Assembly (NCBI GenBank): GCA_018263405.1
Contig: JAANXG010000111.1
Location: 2,617 to 7,872, forward strand
Source of the DNA: Gammaproteobacteria bacterium
GTDB lineage: Bacteria > Pseudomonadota > Gammaproteobacteria > Arenicellales > JAANXG01
Reading direction: 5' to 3'
Length of the DNA: 5,256 bases
Part shown: positions 1-5,256 of the stretch, piece after piece
Layout: the number at the start of each line of letters is the position of its first letter
How positions within the stretch are numbered: the stretch's first letter is position 1
Program-made: the position numbers and the translations under genes
The notes under the pieces: model-generated
The model's database searches: none
Told to the model about the DNA's origin: nothing
Seen by the model: only the letters and a program-made list of their open reading frames with translations

Positions 1-283
1 CCGCGGCGTCCAGGATGGTGCCGTGGTGCACAAACCCCATGCAGTTGAATAACACGTCGGGAGCGCCTACGCGCTCCACCGCCCGGTTAATGGCATCGGG
101 GTCCAGGGCATCCATGACAAATGCTTCGATATTCCCCGATTCTTCACTCAGTTCCTCGAGCGCCGTTTCGTCGATGTCGGTAGCGAAGACCTTCGCGCCC
201 TCCCGGGCCATGGCGAGAGACGACGCGCGCCCGATTCCGGCGCCGGCGGCGGTTGCGAATACCGTCTTGTTTTTCAGTCGCAT
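1..283 (-). CDS. Short-chain dehydrogenase/reductase, DHRS6/BDH2-like, N-terminal part (3' end beyond window)
   Basis: Partial gene: 94 residues of a family normally about 245-260 long, cut by the left edge. It is a classical NAD(P)-dependent SDR oxidoreductase, expected to be cytoplasmic. The Rossmann start is visible: the glycine-rich motif TAAGAGIG at residues 11-18, an acidic residue after beta-2 (TDID, Asp36) that predicts NAD over NADP, Asp58 at the usual adenine-contact position, and NCMG at 80-83 in place of the usual NNAG. The stretch VLFNCMGFVHHGTILD strongly recalls VLFNVAGFVHHGTVLD of animal DHRS6/BDH2 (cytosolic 3-hydroxybutyrate dehydrogenase type 2) and its bacterial relatives, as I remember that sequence. 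The catalytic Ser-Tyr-Lys lies outside the window. ATG at 283 is the first possible start, because an in-frame TAG lies six codons upstream; the ribosome binding site is poor. It follows the iron alcohol dehydrogenase by 51 bp, probably in the same operon. A hydroxyacid or sugar-acid substrate is plausible but unproven. Confidence 0.85.
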   Translation of the reverse strand, partial: MRLKNKTVFATAAGAGIGRASSLAMAREGAKVFATDIDETALEELSEESGNIEAFVMDALDPDAINRAVERVGAPDVLFNCMGFVHHGTILDAA

Positions 284-334
284 GGCGGCGTTTATCTATT
301 TACCGCACGCATGGTCGCCGATATATCTGAGGAG

Positions 335-1513
335 TTACGCCGCTAACTCACCGCGAATCGCGGCTGAATACATGTCGGAAAGATTGGTTTCGTTAAGCGG
401 CAGCGGGTTGGTGGAGCCGGACGGGTCCACTACCGCTTTTAGGGTCAGTTCCGCAACATGTTTCTCCCGGACACCCAGATCCGCCAGTGTATGTGGAATA
501 CCAATGGCCTCGCGGAGCTCGAGCACCCAGTCCAGCACTGACTGGAAAGAAGGGTTACTCAGCCCCAGATACGCGGCCAGCCGCGTCATCTTTTCTTCGA
601 TACCGGAGCGGTTAAAGGCGAGAACATAAGGCATCACCACGGCATTGGTCAGTCCATGGTGCGTATCCAGCACTGCCCCGCAAGGATGGCTCAAAGCATG
701 CATCGCACCAAGCCCCTTTTGAAACGCGGTGGTACCCATTGTGGACGCAGCCAGCATCTCGCTCCGTGCCACCAGGTCCGAACCATCACGATACGCCCGC
801 GGCAGCGATCTATGGATGAGTTGCATCCCTTTCAAGGCGATCCCCTCGGCCATGGGATGGAACAGCGGACTGCAAAACGCCTCGAGGTTGTGGGACAAAG
901 CATCCATCCCGACCGCGGCCGTGACCCCGGCCGGCAGACCGATGGTCAACTCCGAATCGAGGATGACGCGTTTGGGCAGCATTTTCGGGTGAAAGATAAT
1001 TTTTTTGGTATGGTCCCTCTGGTCCGTAATGACCGAGGCCCGCCCTACTTCGGAGCCTGTGCCGGAAGTCGTCGGTACGGCGACCACGGGGGCCATTCCG
1101 GATTCATTAACCCGCGTCCACCAGTCCTCGCGGTCCTCGAAGTCCCAAATCGATCGTTCCTGCCCCACCATCAAGGCCACGGCCTTTGCGGCATCGAGCC
1201 CGGACCCGCCACCAAATGCAATTACGCCGTCGTGCCTGCCTTGTTTAAAGGCGTGCGCGCCCTTCGTCACGTTCAATTCAACCGGATTGCCCTGGACGTC
1301 ACTGAAGACACCGCAAGGTAATCCCGCTGCTTCGCAGAATGACACGCTTCGGTGAACGATGTCGGAATCCCCTAATCCTGCATCGGTTATCAGCAGTGGC
1401 CGGGTCATATTGAGTTCGAGGCAGGACTCGGGTAATTCACGAACCCGACCTGCTCCAAACCGAATGGACGTGGGGTAATTCCAGTTGCCGAAGTAGTATT
1501 CTGATTCACCCAT
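335..1513 (-). CDS. Iron-containing (group III) alcohol dehydrogenase
   Basis: Complete 392-residue member of the Fe-ADH family (usual length about 380-400), a cytoplasmic NAD(P)-dependent oxidoreductase that interconverts alcohols and aldehydes or ketones. Visible motifs are the nucleotide-binding GGGSGLDAAKA at residues 101-111, PTTSGTGSE at 147-155, and the metal ligands Asp204 and His208 (GMDALSH), His272 (MHALSHP) and His286 (DTHHG). Their spacing matches that of E. coli FucO (Asp196, His200, His263, His277), so the metal site is intact. There is no signal peptide or membrane segment. The ATG at 1513 lies 12 bp after the stop of the broken glutamine synthetase gene and only a weak GAG-type ribosome binding site is seen, so translation may depend on coupling to the upstream gene. 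The TRAP transporter upstream and the SDR downstream suggest catabolism of an imported compound. The exact alcohol is unknown; fucO-like, yqhD-like or hydroxybutyrate-type specificity cannot be told apart from sequence alone. Confidence 0.93.
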   Translation of the reverse strand: MGESEYYFGNWNYPTSIRFGAGRVRELPESCLELNMTRPLLITDAGLGDSDIVHRSVSFCEAAGLPCGVFSDVQGNPVELNVTKGAHAFKQGRHDGVIAFGGGSGLDAAKAVALMVGQERSIWDFEDREDWWTRVNESGMAPVVAVPTTSGTGSEVGRASVITDQRDHTKKIIFHPKMLPKRVILDSELTIGLPAGVTAAVGMDALSHNLEAFCSPLFHPMAEGIALKGMQLIHRSLPRAYRDGSDLVARSEMLAASTMGTTAFQKGLGAMHALSHPCGAVLDTHHGLTNAVVMPYVLAFNRSGIEEKMTRLAAYLGLSNPSFQSVLDWVLELREAIGIPHTLADLGVREKHVAELTLKAVVDPSGSTNPLPLNETNLSDMYSAAIRGELAA

Positions 1514-1525
1514 AACAATCGTTGC

Positions 1526-2349
1526 TCAAATAATCTCGAAATAGCGTTTCAGTTCCCAATCCGTAACCGCCTTGCGAAACTCTCGCTCTTCCCACTCCCG
1601 AGTCGCCGCATAGTGCTCGACAAACTCCTTGCCGAACAATTCCCGGGCAGTCTGCGAGTCGCGAAGCCGGTACGCCGCCTCTATCAGCGTAGCAGGCAAT
1701 TTGCGCTCCGCCGCGAACTCTTGTTCGTACGCATTGCCGATGACCGGTTCATCGGGTTCGATTCCATGCTCGACCCCCCACAGGCCCGATGCGAGTGCGG
1801 CCGACAAGGCAATGTATGGATTGAGATCGGCACTGGCAATACGGTACTCGATGCGCTGAGACGTGGGCCCGCCACGGATCGCCCGCAATGCGCAGGTACG
1901 ATTATCGACGCCCCAACTGGCCTCGGTCGGCGCCCAGAATCCCGGTATCAGACGTGTATAGGCATTCACCGTACAGGCCACCATAGCCAACAGCTCGGGC
2001 ATTAAAGCCTGCTGGCCACCGATGAAATGACGCATGGCTTCACTCATGGTGTGCGGCGCGTCCGCTTCAAAAAAGGCCGAGCTGCCGTCGTTTTTCTGCA
2101 ACGACATATGAATGTGACCGCTTTGCCCGGGCCAATCCGGTGACCACTTCGCCATGAACGACGCGATCCAGCCCGCTCGCTGGGCTAGTACTTTGGTGAA
2201 GGTTTTGAACAAGGCTGCCTTGTCGGCGGCCTCCAGCGCCTTGTCCACGGATAGTGCCGCTTCCAGCACACCGGGGCGGGGCCTGTCTCCGTGTGCAGAC
2301 TTTCGAGTGGAAAATCCGCGGCGGTCTTCACGTCTGTTGTCGGCACCAT
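1526..2349 (-). pseudogene. Glutamine synthetase-family gene (gamma-glutamylamide synthetase-like), N-terminally deleted and frameshifted
   Basis: Intact members have about 440-460 residues and ligate ammonia or an amine to the gamma-carboxyl of glutamate using ATP. Here only the C-terminal half remains. Counting from V1, the codon at 2269, the main frame gives 247 residues with FMAKWSPDWPGQSGHIHMSL (38-57, catalytic HIHMSL), APTEASWGVDNRT (113-125), the ATP/glutamate-binding arginines in ALR and RIEYR (128-143) and NPY (150-152). These are hallmarks of the PuuA/IpuC-like GS branch rather than housekeeping GlnA. Upstream, ATG at 2349 follows a strong GGAGGAT ribosome binding site and reads MVPTTDVKTAADFPLESLHTETGP; it then shifts frame at a duplicated GGGGC (plus strand, 2273-2282). 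Removing one copy restores ETGPGVLEAAL, the family consensus. Even when repaired, the product is about 272 residues, without the beta-grasp domain and the first part of the catalytic domain. Probably non-functional; an assembly error is the main alternative. Confidence 0.85.
2273..2282. repeat. 5 bp tandem duplication (GGGGC x2) causing the frameshift
   Basis: Plus strand reads GGGGC GGGGC (coding strand GCCCC GCCCC). The coding strand around it gives ACA GGC CCC GCC CCG GTG TGC, which runs out of the glutamine synthetase frame. With one unit removed it gives ACA GGC CCC GGT GTG CTG GAA, that is TGPGVLE, matching the conserved family motif. The duplication is seen directly; that it is a mutation or error relative to an intact ancestor is inference from the restored motif. 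Confidence 0.85.
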
Positions 2350-2354
2350 GTTTA

Positions 2355-2361
2355 ATCCTCC
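2355..2361 (-). promoter_or_regulatory. Strong ribosome binding site of the broken glutamine synthetase gene
   Basis: Coding strand GGAGGAT lies 5 bases before ATG at 2349, within the 28 bp between the dctM stop and this start. Such a good Shine-Dalgarno at normal spacing suggests that ATG 2349 is the original start of the full-length gene. The missing residues were then lost from inside the gene, not from its 5' end. Confidence 0.75.
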
Positions 2362-2377
2362 AGCATAACAGCAGACG

Positions 2378-3703
2378 TCAATACCGATTGTACAGGCTCG
2401 GCAGCCACAGCGCGATCTGCGGAAAAACCATCACTAGAACCAGGCCGATTATCATGACCGCCACAAATGGAATAATCGACCGGTAAATGTCCATCAATGA
2501 GATTTCCGCCGGAGCCATGGCTCTCATTAGAAACAAGTTGTATCCAAACGGCGGCGTCATGTAAGCGATCTGGCAGGTGATGGTATACAGAACACCATAC
2601 CAGATCGGGTCGAAGCCCAGGGCGATCACCAGCGGAACGTAGAGGGGTGCGACAATTACGAGCATGGCCGTATCGTCCAGAAACGTTCCCATTAACAGGT
2701 ACGACAACTGCATCATGACCAGAACGCCCCAAGGGCTGAGCCCCCATCTCTCGATGAACAGGGCTTCGATGGCTTTAACGGCTCCCAGTCCATCGAATAC
2801 TGCGCCAAAACACAACGCCGCGAGGATGATCCACATGAACATGCAGCTCACGCCCAGGGATTTCCTGATGGTGTCGTGAAGTACCTTGCTGGTTAACCGG
2901 CGTTTAACGAATGCCGCCAGGGTGGCGGTCGTGGCGCCGACAGCCGAGCTTTCGACCAGGCTCGTCACGCCCATGACGAACAGCCCGGTCATAAAAAAGA
3001 AGATCAGGAACGGGACAATTCCGGCTCGGAGCAATCGGATTTTCTCCGCCCAGGTGATGGCCCGCCTCTCCTCTTCCGGTAGCGGCGGCCCCAGATGATG
3101 CTGAAAATGGCAGCGGAGGGCGATATAGGTAATAAACAAAGTCGCCAACAACAGTCCGGGGAAAACGCCCGCCAGCCAGAGTTGTCCAACCGGCTGTCTG
3201 GCGATCATGCCGTAAAGCACCAGCACTACGCTCGGCGGCACAAGGATACCGAGGGAGCTTCCAGCCTGGATTACGCCCGTGATCATGATCTTGTCGTAGC
3301 CGCGGCGCAGCATTTCCGGCAAGGCTATGCTGGCACCTATGGCCATACCGGCGACACTCAACCCGTTCATTGCCGAAATCACAACCATCAGGCCGATGGT
3401 GCCGATCGCCAGCCCTCCCTTCAGTGGACCGAACCACACATGAAACGCACGATACAAGTCGTTGGCAATTCCCGACTCTGACAACATGTATCCCATGTAG
3501 ATAAACAAAGGCAGCGTCAGGAGCGGATACCAGTTAAAGAGCTTGAACGCCGAGCTGAACGGTATTACCACGCCACCCTCACCCCACAGCAACAGAGCGA
3601 ATAAGGTTGCAATGAACCCGATGGCCCCGAAAACACGCTGCCCGGTCAGCAGCATGAGCAGCATCGAGGAGAACATCAACAGGGCAATCAGTTCATAGCT
3701 CAC
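2378..3703 (-). CDS. dctM: TRAP transporter large permease subunit (DctM-like)
   Basis: Complete 441-residue inner-membrane protein, normal for the 12-helix DctM subunit, which forms the sodium-driven elevator transport channel with DctQ. Long hydrophobic stretches run throughout, for example residues 4-40, 58-73, 97-128, 176-197, 228-246, 284-304, 325-361 and 409-435. Family motifs are NGLSVAGMAIGASIALPEML (113-132), GSSLGILVPPS (148-158), GTFLDDTAMLVIVAPL (339-354) and the second re-entrant motif TPPFGYNLF (383-391). The start is GTG at 3703, overlapping the dctQ stop by 4 bp (GTGA), with a GGGG ribosome binding site about 7 bases before it, so the two genes are probably translationally coupled. 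It lies downstream of dctP and dctQ and ends 28 bp before the glutamine synthetase remnant. The TPPFGYNLF-type sequence and the form of its DctQ partner resemble the FcbT (mannitol/chloroaromatic) TRAP branch, but I would not infer the substrate from that. Confidence 0.95.
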   Translation of the reverse strand: MSYELIALLMFSSMLLMLLTGQRVFGAIGFIATLFALLLWGEGGVVIPFSSAFKLFNWYPLLTLPLFIYMGYMLSESGIANDLYRAFHVWFGPLKGGLAIGTIGLMVVISAMNGLSVAGMAIGASIALPEMLRRGYDKIMITGVIQAGSSLGILVPPSVVLVLYGMIARQPVGQLWLAGVFPGLLLATLFITYIALRCHFQHHLGPPLPEEERRAITWAEKIRLLRAGIVPFLIFFFMTGLFVMGVTSLVESSAVGATTATLAAFVKRRLTSKVLHDTIRKSLGVSCMFMWIILAALCFGAVFDGLGAVKAIEALFIERWGLSPWGVLVMMQLSYLLMGTFLDDTAMLVIVAPLYVPLVIALGFDPIWYGVLYTITCQIAYMTPPFGYNLFLMRAMAPAEISLMDIYRSIIPFVAVMIIGLVLVMVFPQIALWLPSLYNRY

Positions 3704-4224
3704 GAATCATCCCCATCGATGGAGATACCTCTAGCTCTCGCCAGATCCTTGAAGAAGATGGACACGGCCTGCAGAAACATCAAAAAAATGCCGAATGTCA
3801 TTACGATCTTGATCGGTGCCATGGGCGGAGCCCATACGGAGTAGTTTTTCTGGTTGTATTCCAGCGCGTACTCGGTGCTGGATATCCCGCCGTGCAGAAG
3901 GACGACAAGGTATAAAATCAGACAAAATGCGGTGATGGAATCAGCGAACGCCTGTCTTTTGACCGGCCAACGGCCATACAAAAGATCCATTCTTACGTGG
4001 AAATCCATTCGCATGGAGTACCCGCCGCCCAGAAGGTAGTACGCGGCCATGGTCATCTGAGCCATTTCCACCCCCCAGATAACGGGTGAATCGAACAGTG
4101 TTCTCGACAAAGCCGAATACAACAGAATGCCCATCATGGCGAAAATCAGATACATCGCGAATTTTCCGACGACCTGGTTCACGGCATCCGCATATCGAAT
4201 GTAGACTCTGACTGCTTTGGACAA
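3700..4224 (-). CDS. dctQ: TRAP transporter small permease subunit (DctQ-like)
   Basis: Complete 174-residue inner-membrane protein, the usual size for the four-helix DctQ subunit that supports DctM in the TRAP membrane complex. Predicted helices lie at about residues 21-40, 50-70, 93-113 and 135-157. The family motif DFHVRMDLLYGRWP (74-87) sits in the loop after helix 2, and NQKNYSVWAPPMAPIKIVMTFG (124-145) leads into helix 4; both are typical of DctQ. The start is an uncommon TTG at 4224: an in-frame TAA lies two codons upstream, and AGGAAGG (4240-4234) sits 9 bases before the TTG, so no ATG alternative fits. The next in-frame ATG would remove the region up to helix 1. The stop overlaps the dctM GTG by 4 bp. 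A 153 bp gap with a hairpin separates it from dctP, consistent with lower expression of membrane subunits than of the binding protein. Confidence 0.93.
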   Translation of the reverse strand: MSKAVRVYIRYADAVNQVVGKFAMYLIFAMMGILLYSALSRTLFDSPVIWGVEMAQMTMAAYYLLGGGYSMRMDFHVRMDLLYGRWPVKRQAFADSITAFCLILYLVVLLHGGISSTEYALEYNQKNYSVWAPPMAPIKIVMTFGIFLMFLQAVSIFFKDLARARGISIDGDDS

Positions 4225-4233
4225 CCGTTACAC

Positions 4234-4240
4234 CCTTCCT
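4234..4240 (-). promoter_or_regulatory. Ribosome binding site deciding the TTG start of dctQ
   Basis: Coding strand AGGAAGG lies 9 bases upstream of TTG at 4224. Together with the in-frame TAA six bases upstream of that TTG, it fixes the non-ATG start. Confidence 0.65.
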
Positions 4241-4306
4241 AAACTCTAATTACCGTGGATTGTATGGATCGTTAGAGGGCGAACTTTCAGAACTGAACAG
4301 GCAAGA

Positions 4307-4347
4307 AATCCCCTTCCCGGGCGAGTTTGAGCCCGGGAAAGGGGATT
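4307..4347 (-). terminator. GC-rich hairpin between dctP and dctQ, attenuator or partial terminator
   Basis: A near-perfect inverted repeat. The plus-strand left arm is AATCCCCTTCCCGGGC (4307-4322), the loop is GAGTTTGA (4323-4330) and the right arm is GCCCGGGAAAGGGGATT (4331-4347), giving 16 pairs with one bulged base. On the transcribed (minus) strand it lies 30 bp after the dctP stop and is followed by TTTCTTG-type sequence, a short and imperfect U-tract. It could end some transcripts or shield the dctP mRNA 3' end, leaving dctP more abundant than dctQM, as is common in TRAP and other binding-protein operons. The structure is seen directly; the function is inferred. Confidence 0.8.
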
Positions 4348-4377
4348 GCGCCTGGTTAGAAAGAATTACCGCGCGGC

Positions 4378-5241
4378 TTATGCGCTCCGGTATGGAGGAC
4401 CGGCTTCTCGCATGGTGGCGTTGTACTCCTTGAAGATTTCCACTACTTTCTTGGTTCTAGGACTGGTTTCAGCGACTTCGTCCCAGAACTCAAGCGCTGC
4501 ATCTTCGACCTTTTGCCATTCCGCATCAGGGATCGAGGTCAACTCCAGTTTTTTCCCTTTGGTGCGAAGATGCGCCTCCCCGCCCCAATACCAGTACTGG
4601 CGATAATAATGAGAGCTATCCATGGTTACGCGGAACAGCGCCTTAAGGTGCTCGGGCACGGCTTCCCATGAATCGGTATTAGCAAAATACGAACCCATCC
4701 AAGCACCGGAAATATTGTTAGTCAGAAAGTAATTCGTCACGTCGGCCCATCCCACCGTGTAATCCTCGGTGATGCCCGACCACGCGATACCGTCCAACTC
4801 ACCCGTTTGCACGGCCACTTCAATGTCCTCCCAGGGCAGCGTTACCGGCACGACGCCGAACTGCGTCAAGAAACGTCCGGCGGTCGGAAAGGTAAACACG
4901 CGAATGCCCTTGAGATCTTCCAGGCTTCGAATCGGTTGCACGGTGTTAAAGTGGCACGGGTCCCAGGCGCCGGCGCTGAGCCAGGTCACGCCAACCTCTT
5001 TGTAGGCTTCTTCCCAGATTTCCGCCAAGCCGTATTGATGAAATAAAACCGGCACGTCGAGGCTGTAGCGGGAACCGAACGGGAAATAACCCCCGAATAC
5101 GGAAATATCCACGGGCGAAGCCATGGAGTCGTCGTCACTCTGCACCGCATCGATCGTGCCTTGCTGCATGGCTCGGAACAACTCACCGGTGGGCACCAAC
5201 TGATCGGCCGTATACAGCTCGATTTCCATCTCGCCGTTGGC
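4378..5241 (-). CDS. dctP: TRAP transporter solute-binding protein (DctP-like), 5' end missing
   Basis: Partial gene: 287 genuine residues plus stop, of about 340-370 expected. The signal peptide and the first part of domain 1 lie beyond the right edge. It encodes the periplasmic receptor that captures the solute and delivers it to DctQM. Family features (residue 1 = the GCC codon at 5241) are LVPTGELFRAMQQGTIDAV (15-33), the segment LEDLKGIRVFTFPTAGRFLTQFGVVPVTLPWEDIEVAVQTGELDGIAW (107-154) with the conserved ligand-carboxylate-binding arginine at Arg114, and an aromatic-rich C-terminal lobe (HYYRQYWYWGGEAH, 211-224). Tryptophans at 93, 154 and 165 may line the pocket. The conserved arginine supports an organic acid ligand; the exact ligand is unknown. 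The reading frame continues open through 5242-5256, but those bases are sequencing adapter, so the apparent N-terminus VLFRS is not real. Confidence 0.93.
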   Translation of the reverse strand, partial: ANGEMEIELYTADQLVPTGELFRAMQQGTIDAVQSDDDSMASPVDISVFGGYFPFGSRYSLDVPVLFHQYGLAEIWEEAYKEVGVTWLSAGAWDPCHFNTVQPIRSLEDLKGIRVFTFPTAGRFLTQFGVVPVTLPWEDIEVAVQTGELDGIAWSGITEDYTVGWADVTNYFLTNNISGAWMGSYFANTDSWEAVPEHLKALFRVTMDSSHYYRQYWYWGGEAHLRTKGKKLELTSIPDAEWQKVEDAALEFWDEVAETSPRTKKVVEIFKEYNATMREAGPPYRSA

Positions 5242-5256
5242 AGATCGGAAGAGCAC
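5242..5256. other. Illumina TruSeq adapter remnant (non-genomic)
   Basis: The last 15 bases, AGATCGGAAGAGCAC, match exactly the first 15 bases of the common Illumina TruSeq adapter (reverse complement GTGCTCTTCCGATCT). The match runs flush to the contig end, as expected for untrimmed read-through carried into an assembly. Read in the dctP frame it yields VLFRS, a known kind of artefactual N-terminus. The match is seen directly; the adapter identity is from general knowledge. Confidence 0.95.

Noticed and set aside
15..629. Long plus-strand open frame of 204 codons opposite the SDR and the end of the alcohol dehydrogenase
   Set aside because: It is Ser/Arg/Ala-rich, shows no family motifs and crosses two clearly recognised minus-strand genes, so it is an antisense shadow of GC-biased codons.
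656..1321. Plus-strand open frame of 221 codons opposite the iron alcohol dehydrogenase
   Set aside because: Its composition (Arg, His, Gln, Pro rich) is typical of a shadow frame, and the opposite strand has a complete enzyme with all metal ligands.
2273..2282. Programmed frameshifting or phase variation at the GGGGC duplication
   Set aside because: There is no slippery heptamer with a stimulating structure, only two repeat units, and the N-terminal half of the enzyme is missing as well, so a shift would not give a functional product. Mutation or assembly error is simpler.
2904..3437. Second minus-strand open frame of 177 codons inside dctM
   Set aside because: It lies wholly inside the dctM gene in another frame, lacks hydrophobic helices or motifs, and is explained by dctM codon use.
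4307..4347. Hairpin as a terminator for a plus-strand gene
   Set aside because: No plus-strand gene ends nearby, and the plus strand after the stem (GCGCCTGG) has no T-run; the T-rich side is on the minus strand.
5242..5256. GTG start and VLFRS N-terminus for the binding protein
   Set aside because: These codons come from the sequencing adapter, and a periplasmic receptor would need a signal peptide upstream.

Overview
The window looks like a 5.3 kb fragment of a metagenomic or draft assembly from a Gram-negative bacterium, most likely a proteobacterium. Support for this: moderate-to-high GC, a periplasmic-binding-protein-dependent TRAP transporter, dense same-strand packing and short intergenic gaps. 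I cannot place it to genus. All genes are on the minus strand, so they are transcribed from right to left, from high to low coordinates.

Layout in transcription order: (1) dctP-like TRAP solute-binding protein, 5' end missing (5241-4378). (2) A 153 bp gap holding a strong GC-rich hairpin (4347-4307), which probably attenuates transcription between dctP and the membrane genes. (3) dctQ-like small permease (4224-3700, TTG start). (4) dctM-like large permease (3703-2378, GTG start), overlapping dctQ by 4 bp. (5) A broken glutamine synthetase-family (gamma-glutamylamide synthetase-like) gene (2349-1526). It keeps a good ribosome binding site and start codon but lacks about 200 N-terminal residues and carries a frameshift from a 5 bp tandem duplication. 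(6) Iron-dependent group III alcohol dehydrogenase (1513-335), complete. (7) N-terminal third of a short-chain dehydrogenase/reductase related to DHRS6/BDH2 (283-1), cut by the left edge.

The arrangement is that of a catabolic uptake operon. The TRAP system imports a small, probably carboxylate-containing organic solute. The glutamine synthetase-like enzyme, when intact, would have ligated glutamate to an amine. The two dehydrogenases would oxidise alcohol or hydroxyacid intermediates. The substrate cannot be read from the sequence.

Two data-quality points matter. The last 15 bases (5242-5256) are an exact match to the start of the Illumina TruSeq adapter and are not genomic. The glutamine synthetase lesion may therefore be a real pseudogene or an assembly error. 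I found no CRISPR array, mobile element, tRNA or rRNA, and no convincing new biological system.
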